DNA of 64,000 nt from Amblyornis subalaris (taxonomy: Eukaryota; Chordata; Aves; Passeriformes; Ptilonorhynchidae): assembly GCA_018881555.1 (NCBI GenBank), contig JACAXG010000091.1:2700194-2764193 (forward strand), in the 5' to 3' direction. Each line of letters opens with the position of its first letter. Within the stretch, counting starts at the first letter, position 1. The notes under the pieces were generated by a model, which was not told the origin of the DNA, ran no database searches, and was given only the letters and a program-made list of their open reading frames with translations. The translations under genes were made by a program, and so were the position numbers. This document shows, piece by piece, positions 19,001 through 27,599 of this stretch.

Positions 19001-21506
19001 CTCCGCGCTCGCTGCCCGCGGCGGAGCGGCTCCNGAGCGCCGCGGGGTCAGCGGGAGCCGTGCCTGGGGCTGCACCTCCACCTCCCGCCCCNCGGCCGCG
19101 CCGGACGGGCGGTCAGCCCGGCCCCGGCCACGGCCTCGCCTCCCCAGACAGACGCCGGCCGGGCAGCGCGGCCCCCCCGCCCGCCCCGGCGGGTCCCCGC
19201 GCTCACCTCCGCCCGCCCGCGGACATCGCCGCAGCTCGGCGCCACGGCCGCCCCGGCCCCGGCCCCGGCCCGGCCCCAGCGCCCGCCCCGGCCCGCCCCG
19301 GCCCGCCCCCGGGAGCCGCAGCCCTGCGGAGCGCTCGCTCCCTGTGGCACAGAGCGCCCGCGTCTGCCCCCCGGTACACGGACCATCGCTGCCGAGCTGC
19401 CGGACAGTGGGGAATCGCGACTCGCAACGGTGCTGAGCGAGTTTCAGCAGAGAGAGACCAACGCCGCTCTTGCACNCGCAGGAGAGAGGAGCAGACGCAA
19501 CACCCGCCCCGCCGGAGCNGTACGCGCATCGCCACAACCGCACGCGGGGAGCTCGTACCGGCGCTGCACCGGCTGACCTCCTGCAGGAACGTGCGCGTCT
19601 GGGAGCCGAAAGGCAGCTGCACTGTCAGTCGGTCGTCTGCTGAGCTGATCTGGACAGTCACGTCAGAGCCTGAGGACATCGGGAGAAAGAGCTCCTGTGG
19701 GTCGTGCTGACAAGGCTTCACAAACAGAGCATTTCTTTGCTCTACAGCAGCAGGTGCGTGCATGCACGCAGCCTTTGGCAACATCTCCCCATGCCTTCTT
19801 ACCATGTTCCTTTCCAAAATTTTACAGGAGANTGCCATTTTAAATATAAAAATCATCATTTATAAAAATTTTTATTCTGCTCCTTCAGTGACAATAATTA
19901 ATCTTCCAGCAGCAGTTTAAAAGTGTATGGAAAAATTGAACAGGTTGAACGGGGCTGACGATGCTCACTGGCACCAACTAACCATGGCCAACAGCAGGGC
20001 AACTGCAACAGGAGCCGCAGGGCACAACCNTTCCCTGGTCAGCTCCCCCGGGACCAAGAGCCCCCACTCCTGCCCCACTGTGTGCAGCAGGCACGGGGCC
20101 CAGAGCACCTGTAACAGAGGCACTAAAGCAACCACAGAACTTACCAAGGACGTGAAGGTCACTGTCGAGTACAACTGCAAAAGTAAGACAAAGTTTAGTT
20201 GAAAGCTAAGCAACAGATTTGCAGACNGCCCCGATACTTCGAGGTTAGTGAGCTCTGTAACTTCTTCAAGCCCCAAACTCTCCTTGCAGGAACAGGAGCA
20301 GGCAGAGCAAACCTGCCAAGCAGGGCCTGTGGCTGGGCCCTAGTGGGACACAGGTGCTCGGGTCCTGGCAGGACCATGGCAGAGATGCCATGTGACGCAC
20401 AAGTGTCACGAAGGATAACAAACTGAAGAAAAAATGTGAAGGCAGAATAGATCCCAAATATCAGGAAGTAGATCAACAAAATATGGACTCCAAACCCCTT
20501 CATCCCATTATTTAGAGGTGTCCACTGAGCCACCACAGTGTGTCAGTACCTTCTTCCACTGCAAACCCCTCTGTGATGGGGATCACTCTCTCCAGCCAGA
20601 CATCCTCGGCTGTGATGGCCATCCGCCGGTGAGTGTACACGTAGATCCTGCAAGCACAGAGCAGACATGGAAGGAAAGCCTCCTCAGTTCTGGCACGTTT
20701 GCAGGCACACACAGACCCCATCCCACCCAGCAGCACCTGCTACCGCAGCCTTATGCAAACCCCAGAGTAACTTCTCAACCACGTGTCCACCCACCTGCTC
20801 ACCCCAGTATGTAAATAACATGTTCACATTACTGGCAGAGCAGAGCAGCTCATGGGCCTGGAGCTTCTCACTGACCACCCATAACGTCAAGGCACTGTGC
20901 CTCCAAACTGCTGCCCTGCGGGATCGCACCCCGGCTGAAAGCNCTTGGGATGAGAGGGCGTTCTCAGGTGCTTTTCGAGGCTCGTGAGGGACCCGCAGAG
21001 CTCTCAGACACTCTCCCTGCCCGCCCCGCGCTCCGGTCCGGCACCCACGCGTGCTGCCCGCGGCGCTCCACCAGGCCCAGCAGCCGGCTCTCCACACTCT
21101 CCCCCGAGGCCATGAGGCCCTGCACCGCCTGCGGCTGCGGGTCAAGGAACGGCGGGACAAGAGGCAGGGAGCGGGGACAGAGCGGACGGAGCGCGGCGAA
21201 CATCGGCGGGGACAAACCGGAGGGAGCGGGGACGGACCGGAGAGAGCGTGGCGGGGACAGCGGGAAGGACCGTGGCGGGCACGGCCCGGAGGGGACAGGG
21301 ACAGCCCAGGGGGAGCGGCGGGGACAGTGTGAGGGAGCGGCGCTGACACCCGGCGGGAGCGCGGTGGCGCCGCGGGGACCGGCGGTACTGGGGACAGGGG
21401 CCCCGCCGCTCCGCACGGCTCCGCGCCGCCGGGGCCGATCAAAGGATACGATCCGGCAGGTCGCCCCCCCCGCCAGGCTCTCCTGGATGGCGACCGACTG
21501 GTCCAT
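6931..21506 (-). CDS. INPP5B: INPP5B, type II inositol polyphosphate 5-phosphatase (near complete)
   Basis: INPP5B removes the 5-phosphate of PI(4,5)P2, PIP3 and soluble inositol phosphates, and binds Rab proteins at Golgi, endosome and cilium membranes. Minus-strand exons: 21506-21450, 21128-21049, 20647-20550, 19669-19578 (or to 19207), 16815-16722, 15355-15185, 14497-14396, 13971-13857, 13252-13136, 12811-12624, 12096-11985, 11823-11714, 10841-10706, 10218-10108, 9477-9315, 9159-8924, 8732-8619, 8259-8175, 7828-7701, 7451-7340, 7055-6931. The first three junctions and all those from 16815 onward agree in phase. The protein starts [14 protein letters not shown] (PH-like domain), then the 5-phosphatase with WLGDLNYR and PAWCDRILW, the ASH domain (FEDVKYMQL) and the RhoGAP-like domain with Gln in place of the Arg finger (EDLFQQPG). 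The junction into 16815 is unresolved by phase. The size, about 970 aa with the long exon, fits the family (human 993). It is not OCRL, because the N and C termini are INPP5B-like. Confidence 0.95.
10706..10841 (-). CDS. INPP5B: INPP5B exon with 5-phosphatase motif 2 (PAWCDRILW) and SDHKPV
   Basis: This exon encodes [18 protein letters not shown], the second 5-phosphatase signature, and then [14 protein letters not shown] with the catalytic Asp/His. Both active-site motifs are intact, so the enzyme is expected to be active. Confidence 0.93.
11985..12096 (-). CDS. INPP5B: INPP5B exon with 5-phosphatase motif 1 (WLGDLNYR)
   Basis: This exon encodes [16 protein letters not shown], the first signature of the Mg-dependent inositol 5-phosphatases; Asp and Asn of GDLN belong to the catalytic site. 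Acceptor TTTCAG|T and donor GACCAG|GTACTG are in phase with the neighbouring exons. Confidence 0.93.
12220..12255. repeat. Perfect 11-bp inverted repeat (hairpin) in an INPP5B intron
   Basis: CTCTGATGAGA at 12220-12230 and its exact reverse complement TCTCATCAGAG at 12245-12255 enclose a 14-base loop that can itself pair CAGC with GCTG. It lies in the intron between exons 12811-12624 and 12096-11985. No known RNA family is recognised. Confidence 0.7.
14044..14108. repeat. 19-bp tandem repeat, about 3.4 copies, in an INPP5B intron
   Basis: The unit CTAAATTGATTTATACTCA is repeated three times with a partial fourth copy. It is AT-rich and lies between INPP5B exons 14497-14396 and 13971-13857. 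No function is visible. Confidence 0.85.
16722..16815 (-). CDS. INPP5B: INPP5B exon upstream of the catalytic region
   Basis: A poly-T tract and CCAG acceptor are followed by 30 in-frame codons ([13 protein letters not shown]...DGSAP) ending CCCAG|GTATGG. With the next exon this reads [11 protein letters not shown], which parallels the mammalian PRQNKSKSEI. The 5' phase does not match the exon at 19207 or 19578, so its upstream partner is unresolved. Confidence 0.7.
18830..19560 (-). promoter_or_regulatory. CpG island inside INPP5B, possible internal promoter
   Basis: About 700 bases are extremely GC- and CpG-rich, with CCGGCC-type runs at 19250-19310. It lies within the gene at the position of the internal Met (19226-19224) and a strong donor GTGAGC. 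Short INPP5B isoforms are known in mammals; use as a promoter here is inferred. Confidence 0.6.
19207..19669 (-). CDS. INPP5B: INPP5B long exon or alternative first exon inside an internal CpG island
   Basis: From the PH-like exon the frame continues without a stop for 463 bases through the CpG island to MSAGGR, ending CGGAG|GTGAGC at 19207. The human long protein, as I recall it, also reads from FLHEV through an arginine/glycine-rich stretch into MSAAAGSRER without interruption. The Met at 19226-19224 could start a short isoform from an internal promoter. The donor leaves phase 2, but the next recognisable exon (16815) needs phase 1. A small exon or a one-base assembly error is therefore implied. 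Confidence 0.55.
19578..19669 (-). CDS. INPP5B: INPP5B exon completing the PH-like domain (GSDVTVQ...LPFGSQTR)
   Basis: The acceptor CCGATGTCCTCAG has a good pyrimidine tract and its phase fits the preceding exon (GAAGAAG|GC). The exon encodes [19 protein letters not shown] and FLQE, with a possible donor GAG|GTCAGC. The same frame stays open to 19207, so this may be the start of a longer exon. An upstream acceptor that would add [12 protein letters not shown] also fits the phase and cannot be excluded. Confidence 0.75.
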
Positions 21507-21900
21507 CTCCGCCCTGGAGGCGCGGCGGCCGGCGCTTCCCGCGGCCGGGATCCGGCGGCTCCTCCGGCGGCTCCTCCGGCGGCGGCTGCGCGCTCGGGGC
21601 GGCTGTCGCGGCACGATGAGACGCGGCGGCGTCGGGTCCCCCCCACCAGGGCCGCCCCCGCCGCCGCTCCGTTATCGCCTCGCGCCGGGTCCGGCCGCGG
21701 GAGGGGCACGGAGCCGCCGGAAATAACGGGGCCGCCGCAGGAACCGCCGGCGGCTGCGGTCGCGCCCGGGAGGGACGGCGGCCGAGCGGATGCCGCAGGG
21801 CGGGATGAGAACGGCGGGGGAGGCACAGCACGGCCCCGCCCGGCGGCAACTCCTGCGGCCGAGCCCCTGCGGCCGAACCCCGCGCCCGTCGCTGGCCCGT
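20960..21900 (-). promoter_or_regulatory. CpG island over INPP5B exons 1-2, main promoter
   Basis: A GC- and CpG-dense block of about 900 bases spans exons 1 and 2 and extends 400 bases upstream of the start codon. Long frames on both strands here are a by-product of GC richness. There is no TATA box near the start. Confidence 0.75.
21450..21506 (-). CDS. INPP5B: INPP5B coding exon 1
   Basis: The ATG at 21506-21504 begins [19 protein letters not shown] (19 codons), nearly the same as the known mammalian start MDQSVAIQE. The donor is ATC|GTATCC. The next exon (21128-21049) opens AVQGLMASG, ends CACGC|GTGGGT, and joins 20647-20550 to read [13 protein letters not shown], aligned with the mammalian PH-like domain. 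Confidence 0.9.
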
Positions 21901-21919
21901 CCCGGAAGGAAGGGGAGAG

Positions 21920-22680
21920 GGAGAGAAGGAAGCTCTCGGGTTGGCAGACGTGGAAAAGGTTAATTTCCATGGAAAATCCCGAGATGCTCTTATTTTTAGT
22001 AGGACTTTGAACTATTTTGTTGAATTTCAAGACGACCCAGCACAGGAGCAGGGTTGTTAGGCAAATCAATTAATGCAGAGTGTGGGAGCAGGTGCTGTAA
22101 AATATCACCAGAGCCTTTTGCACTGTAGAGTTGGAGTTTGGCCTAAATTAGCTCCTTACACAGACGGAGGAGATATAGGTCCAGAGACAGGGAAAACCTG
22201 AGTGCTCTCTGTCAGTGACAGCTCTGCACCACTTCCACGCTCCCTCCCTGCTCACCAGCTAGAACAGACAAGAGTCTGAAATAGCTGCTATGAGCACCAA
22301 ACCTGACAAGAATTATGGTGCTGGGATGTGTTTTTGAGATAGAAGAGCCCTTGACATGAATACACTGACAGTGGCCTGAAACAAACATACACCCCAAACG
22401 CTGACCTGCGGTTTTGCTGTACCAAAACAGGCACTGCGAGGTGGGAAGGGCTGGCTATGGCACAGTGACTTGTTTTCCAACCAGCCCCACATCCGGTCCT
22501 GCAGCAGCACCCCGTGAGGGATGGCAGGGCTAGCGGTGCTCCGTGAGAGCCTTTCTGCTGGGAGAGCACGCAAGGCTCCGAGGGCCCAACCCTGCCCCGC
22601 CCAGCTCTCCCACCCTGGAGAGGTGACACCGTGCTCAGCCACACTCGCAACACCCGCACCGACCAGGGGGCTGACACAAA
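21920..22680. other. Intergenic spacer between the INPP5B promoter and the 3' end of the LU-domain gene
   Basis: About 0.75 kb. I see no exon, RNA gene or transposon. The frames present lack splice or family support. Confidence 0.6.
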
Positions 22681-22683
22681 GAT

Positions 22684-22689
22684 TTTAAT
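22684..22689 (-). terminator. Possible ATTAAA poly(A) signal of the LU-domain gene
   Basis: ATTAAA on the minus strand lies about 1.0 kb after the stop codon at 23711. No AATAAA was noticed in the interval, so 22690-23710 may be 3' UTR. Weak evidence. Confidence 0.3.
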
Positions 22690-23710
22690 ATTTTGCAATC
22701 TTTTCTCTAAGGAGCCAGCGGCGGCAGAGGACAGCAGTGGCAGGGGACAGCACCACACGTGTGCACAAGTGGCAGTGCGTTGACTCCAGGTAATTCTGCC
22801 TGACCAGCTCCACACAGGCTCTGTGTGCTGCAAGAACAAGCTAGGGGCAGCATCGGGGGGGGGATCACGGCCCAGGCTGATGCTCACCTCTGGGCTCTGC
22901 CTGTAGCAGTAGAGAAGCACAGATGTGAAACAGAATAATCTAAAACATGAGATGCTTTTAGATTAGTCCCATTTCCTTGCCTAAGACTGGGAGATGAAAC
23001 ATAAAGTTTCTATTTTGCCTACATCGGCAAGAGGCATTTCATTGCCAGAGCAGTTTGGAACTAACAGGTCAGAGGTGGTGCAGGGACACCGTGCTAGAAG
23101 TAGGTCATTGATTAGAGCAGCTCCTATGCCTTCAGTCAAGGCAGAATTTTCTGGTTTTTAAGGAGGCCTAATACCCTCTTTTCCTGCTCCTGAGGTCCCC
23201 CATTCCAGCAGCACATATGCACATACTGCACCACTCTCAGGATTTGCAATCAGCTTGCAGGTCTCTCAGGCCTACAGGANTTGGGCAGGGCAGGGCGGAA
23301 TCCCTCGGTGTAGCTTTCTGAGTGCACTGATTAGGTGTTTTTCCTCTGGATACACAGGGGGAATCTCAATTTCAAGTACTTAGAATTTACTGAAATGCGA
23401 GACACCAAATAGATGCCAGGACTCACCCATCCCAGGAAGGTGCAGGATTCAGAGTGGAGCTTAAGGGTGGAATATGGGATCAACAGTGGGGTCCTGTGCA
23501 GGGCAGCCACCAAGCCAAGCACAGTGACCCCCAAGGGTGTGCAGCTGCCCAGGAGCAGAGGTGCAGGGCCCCAGATACCTTGTTCCTGGGACAGGGACAG
23601 GACAGAGGGCATTTGCTAGCGGCCTTGGCTGAAGTCAGAGAGCTACAGNATCCTACTGAGCACTGCAGAGCTCTGCTGCAGGAGAGGCTGCAGAGCCTCC
23701 CGACTGCTGC

Positions 23711-23968
23711 CTACCCCCAGAGCAAAGCAGAGACCTTGTAATTCAGAAGGACCACCCCACATGCCATGACCTTCAAGAGCGGGGCCAGCGTCACCAGCCC
23801 AGCGCTGCTGACGTGAACTTTGCCATCCAGTTTCAGACAGCTGGCTTTTGGGGTGGCTGGGCAGCACTCCTGGTAACAGGCAGCCTTCATCTCACCAGCA
23901 CAGACTGGTTTTGCAGCCTTGCAGGCTTTGCTACATCCTGCCATGTAATTCAAGCCCGTCTTCTTCAT
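23711..23968 (-). CDS. LU domain 2, second half, and GPI-type tail
   Basis: Acceptor CTCTTTCCAG opens 85 codons: MKKTGLNYMAGCSKAC, CYQECCPATPKASC, then a short spacer VHVSSAG and the hydrophobic tail LVTLAPLLKVMACGVVLL ending near the stop TAG at 23711. Small residues before the tail are a plausible GPI attachment site. The final LU Cys is again followed by Leu. Confidence 0.75.
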   Translation of the reverse strand: MKKTGLNYMAGCSKACKAAKPVCAGEMKAACYQECCPATPKASCLKLDGKVHVSSAGLVTLAPLLKVMACGVVLLNYKVSALLWG

Positions 23969-26900
23969 CTGGAAAGAGAGAGACATTAGCCTGAGGGTCA
24001 TGTCAAGCCTTTAGCATCAGCATTACAGGAACACAATGCTCTGCAGCCCCAGGCCATACCTCACAGAAGTCCTGCCCCAAGATGCATCTAGTGATGGTTT
24101 TCCTGCCTTTGAAACACCTGTCCCCATGACAGGAAAACGCTGCACACACTTTGCCCTGTGAGAGAAAAGACCAGGGGGACACCATGTATCCATCAGAATC
24201 GCAGACCAAGAACTGCATTTCAGACAGACCTTCACTCCCGAGGGCTCCTCTCCACCCGCCTCTGTTCTGTTGGTATTTGTGCTGTCTCACGCATTTTAGA
24301 TCCAGAGATAAAGCAGTATCAGTGAGATCCAGAGATAAAGGAGTATTCTGAAACTGCAAGAAACTACTGGAAGACCAGCACAGCAAGCAAGTTTCAAGCC
24401 TCCTTTTCCTTCCTCTTAACAGGGCTCTGCAAAGATAAGCACCTTCCCCTCCACTAGGCTTAGGAAAGTGTTGCAGACCCCGGTGGGTCCTGCACCCTCC
24501 TTGCAGCTGCAGGAAGGGTCATCCCATGGTCAGGTCAAACTGCTGGAGCTGATGCAGGTGCTAGGCTGGGGAACAGGCCTGATGGACAGGGATAAGGCCC
24601 ACTGGACAGGGCTCATTAAAGACTCCTTACTTCTAGTGCTCATTCAGGATTTGTTGCCCTTCCAGAGGCAGCTTTTGACCCCATGGAGCAAGTAGAGGAG
24701 GGACCTTTCCCTGCGCCCTGCTCAGGTGCGAGCTCAGACACAGACCCCAGAGCCCGTGGCTGCAGCACCCTCTGCCCTGGTGGTACCTACGTTCTGGGGG
24801 GGAGTCCGGGGGCTGGTGGCAGTCGTCGGTGGCACGGTGGTGGGTGGCAGGTCACCTGCAGACACACGAGGAGCCCTGTGAGGCTGCACCCGGCACCCAG
24901 CCCGCACGGGGCCCTGCCCGGCCACGCAGCGCCAGATCCACCGGCACGGCTCGCACTGCGGCCACAGCTGCCGGGGCCACCCTGCCCTTCGCCCAGCTCC
25001 AAGGACACGGCGAGCTCCGCGGCAGGAGAGGCGCAGCGATGCAGCCACAGCTCCTCCGCACNCTGGAGGCGTTGCCCGCCCGTGTCCCGCCCGTGCCGCG
25101 GGACGGAGCCCGGGCCGTTACCGTAGGCGCTGGCGTCGAGCCGCAGGCAGAGCGGGCCGGCGCAGCACTCCAGGGCACACCGCTGCCTGCTCACGCCGGC
25201 CTCGGTCCCGCACAGCTCCGCGCCGCACCCGCTGCTGCACCCGGCGCTGTAGTTCGTGCTNGAGAAACGATAAAGCTGCAACAGGCCGAGTCAAAGCACA
25301 AAATGAGCGTGAAGAGGTGCCGTTATAAAGGAGCAGAAATAACTGACAGACTGTCAGAGAGAAAAGGGAAATAGGAGGTGGACACAGACTTCATAGAGTA
25401 CCGTGTGTTCCTGAGATAAAGAAAGGGAAGGCTTTCCCAGCTGCAGCCCCCTTGCGTCTCCGTACCTCGCAGTAGGTCTCATTGTGGCAGGTGATCGTTC
25501 CGTTGGCACGGGCTTCGTCCTGGTAACATCTCTCCCCGGAGCACTGAAAGCTCTGGCAGGTGAGCTGGAGAGACGCCAGGGTGTCACCTTGCAGCAAAGC
25601 CTCCCCGCACAGCGCCGCAGGGCTGTCCCCAGCCACAGCCCCACTGGCTGGAGGGGCCACCTGCCCACCTGCCGTGCTCCCTCCCACCCCAGGAGATGCT
25701 CCCACGGCACTCCCGGCTCTCGTGACAGACCAGCCGGGCAAGAGACCCTGTCCACAGGGCTGCGATGGCCCAGCAAGACCTCTCTTTTCATTCCTTCCCT
25801 TACCCTTGTCTCTTNNNNNNNNNNNNNNNNNNNNNNNNNNNNNNNNNNNNNNNNNNNNNNNNNNNNNNNNNNNNNNNNNNNNNNNNNNNNNNNNNNNNNN
25901 NNNNNNNNNNNNNNNNNNNNNNNNNNNNNNNNNNNNNNNNNNNNNNNNNNNNNNNNNNNNNNNNNNNNNNNNNNNNNNNNNNNNNNNNNNNNNNNNNNNN
26001 NNNNNNNNNNNNNNNNNNNNNNNNNNNNNNNNNNNNNNNNNNNNNNNNNNNNNNNNNNNNNNNNNNNNNNNNNNNNNNNNNNNNNNNNNNNNNNNNNNNN
26101 NNNNNNNNNNNNNNNNNNNNNNNNNNNNNNNNNNNNNNNNNNNNNNNNNNNNNNNNNNNNNNNNNNNNNNNNNNNNNNNNNNNNNNNNNNNNNNNNNNNN
26201 NNNNNNNNNNNNNNNNNNNNNNNNNNNNNNNNNNNNNNNNNNNNNNNNNNNNNNNNNNNNNNNNNNNNNNNNNNNNNNNNNNNNNNNNNNNNNNNNNNNN
26301 NNNNNNNNNNNNNNNNNNNNNNNNNNNNNNNNNNNNNNNNNNNNNNNNNNNNNNNNNNNNNNNNNNNNNNNNNNNNNNNNNNNNNNNNNNNNNNNNNNNN
26401 NNNNNNNNNNNNNNNNNNNNNNNNNNNNNNNNNNNNNNNNNNNNNNNNNNNNNNNNNNNNNNNNNNNNNNNNNNNNNNNNNNNNNNNNNNNNNNNNNNNN
26501 NNNNNNNNNNNNNNNNNNNNNNNNNNNNNNNNNNNNNNNNNNNNNNNNNNNNNNNNNNNNNNNNNNNNNNNNNNNNNNNNNNNNNNNNNNNNNNNNNNNN
26601 NNNNNNNNNNNNNNNNNNNNNNNNNNNNNNNNNNNNNNNNNNNNNNNNNNNNNNNNNNNNNNNNNNNNNNNNNNNNNNNNNNNNNNNNNNNNNNNNNNNN
26701 NNNNNNNNNNNNNNNNNNNNNNTTCTTGGTGGCCATCACCATGGTGTTGGCAGCTGTGTTGTGCTCTGAAAGACACAAAGCTCCTGCTTGGCGAAGGAAA
26801 CACCATGGAAAAACGTGCTCGGTAAGCCCTGTGTCCCTTCCTGAGCCATGGCACCGTCCAGAGGGACCTGCGAGAAGCGTCTGTCGCGCTGTGGCTGGGA

Positions 26901-27589
26901 GGTGCAGGGCAGTNAGTGACAGGATGTCCCAAAGAGGGTCCACTTGCAGCCACCAACTGGGCAGGCCAAGAAGCAAATCNAGCCAACAGCCCACCACAGC
27001 AGCACCATGGACAGACATCACAACAGATTCTCCCTCCCCCTTCCAGCCATATTGCCTGGGAAGAACAGGCTTTCATGTGGGCTAAACTTTGAGGAAAGGT
27101 TCCTCACTGTAGCTCTGTCCTACAGAACACAGCCTGGAGGGCACAGGCACAAAATCCCTGTTGCACCACACTCCCTTTGCCCCACTCGCCACAGGCTCCC
27201 ACATTTCCCCTTGGATACAGAACTCACCTGCTGGGGCAAGAGAGTCCTGAAGACAGAGGTGCAGAGCCAAGATGCAGAGCAGCAAGCCTGGAATGGAGTG
27301 GGAATGACTGAGACCACCACCCCTGCCNTCCNCTTTACCCACAGCACAAAGAGCCTCCCCAGCAGTATGGGCAACTCACCCTTGGAACAGATAAGCAGGG
27401 ATAACCCCCTCCACCTTCCCAAAGCCCCAGGTGATCAGCAGCCACCCCTCATGCCAGGGAGGCCTCTGGCACAGCCCCCAACAGCTGGGGCAGGGACAGA
27501 CCCAGGATGGGGGACGGACACTGCTCTGCGCGCTGCACCAGAGCCCCGTTACCTCGAACAGGCGGGACAAGCCTGTGGCGTCCGGCCAT
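23711..27589 (-). CDS. Two-domain Ly6/uPAR (LU) protein, probably GPI-anchored; unassigned orthologue, interrupted by gap
   Basis: Minus-strand exons: 27589-27553 (start, MAGRHRLVPPVRG), 27287-27228 (LLLCILALHLCLQDSLAPA, hydrophobic core of a signal peptide), [908-base gap], 25564-25466, 25275-25122, 24855-24791, 24155-24060 and 23968-23711 (stop TAG). From 25564 to the stop all phases fit (223 aa). Each LU domain is encoded by two exons: a first half (LTCQSFQCSGERC...YCE; KVCAAFSCHGDRC...FCE) and a second half (GC...C...CCAGPLC; GC...C...CCPATPKASC). A Pro/Thr-rich linker joins them. The last 30 residues are hydrophobic after VHVSSAG, as in GPI-anchor signals. The layout resembles LYPD3-type proteins, but I do not recognise an orthologue. 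The signal exon ends in phase 1 and the first LU exon starts in phase 0, so at least one exon is missing. Confidence 0.7.
24060..24155 (-). CDS. LU domain 2, first half
   Basis: Acceptor TCTCACAG and donor TGTGAG|GTATGG enclose 32 codons (GKVCAAFSCHGDRC...ILGQDFCE). It matches the first half of LU domain 1 in Cys spacing, length and phase. Confidence 0.75.
24299..24346. repeat. 27-bp direct duplication in an LU-gene intron
   Basis: GATCCAGAGATAAAG is present at 24299 and again at 24326 with partly shared flanks, giving two tandem copies of a 27-bp unit. No function is visible. Confidence 0.7.
24791..24855 (-). CDS. Pro/Thr-rich linker exon of the LU gene
   Basis: Acceptor TGTCTGCAG and donor CAGAAC|GTAGGT enclose 21 codons, DLPPTTVPPTTATSPRTPPQN, likely O-glycosylated. 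It is in phase with both neighbours and separates the two LU domains. Confidence 0.7.
25122..25275 (-). CDS. LU domain 1, second half
   Basis: Acceptor TTGCAG precedes CTTTATCG; the donor is TACG|GTAACG. The 51 codons contain NYSAGC, several Cys and the LU hallmark CC-x4-C (ECCAGPLC), but the final Cys is followed by Leu rather than the usual Asn. NYS is a glycosylation site. Confidence 0.75.
25466..25564 (-). CDS. LU domain 1, first half
   Basis: Acceptor TCTCTCCAG and donor TGCGAG|GTACGG enclose 33 codons with Cys in the pattern C-x4-C-x4-C...TC-x5-C. The NGT and NET motifs are two N-glycosylation sites. This exon and the exon at 24155 share FxCxGxRC, TITC/TITRC and a terminal CE, consistent with domain duplication. 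Confidence 0.75.
25815..26722. other. Assembly gap (908 N)
   Basis: This is a run of unknown bases inside the LU-domain gene, next to GC-rich sequence. It probably hides at least one exon, because the flanking exon phases do not match. Confidence 1.
27228..27287 (-). CDS. LU-domain gene, signal-peptide core exon
   Basis: Acceptor CATTCCAG and donor CAGCAG|GTGAGT enclose 60 bases coding LLLCILALHLCLQDSLAPA, a typical signal-peptide core with a small-residue cleavage region. Such a short exon is usual for Ly6-family genes. It ends in phase 1. Confidence 0.6.
27553..27589 (-). CDS. LU-domain gene, candidate start exon
   Basis: An ATG at 27589 (another at 27595) opens MAGRHRLVPPVR and ends CGAG|GTAACG, phase 1, matching the hydrophobic exon at 27287. 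Joined, they give a basic n-region followed by LLLCILALHLCL, a plausible signal peptide. No transcript evidence is available. Confidence 0.45.
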
Positions 27590-27599
27590 CGTCATCCAC

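Noticed and set aside
18832..19710. Long plus-strand frames rich in Arg, Pro and Ala
   Set aside because: They lie in a CpG island where stop codons are rare. There is no family similarity, and the supported gene is on the other strand.
20684..22069. 461-codon minus-strand frame across the INPP5B 5' region
   Set aside because: Its composition is driven by GC content, and the real INPP5B exons here use another frame with matching splice sites.
25354..27085. Frames of more than 500 codons spanning the unknown bases
   Set aside because: They are open only because runs of N contain no stops.
27361..27422. Signal-peptide-like start LGRWRGLSLLICSKG with a good donor upstream of the LU signal exon
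   Set aside because: The frame has no ATG (it begins with TTG after a stop). The exon ending at 27553 with a true ATG fits the same phase.
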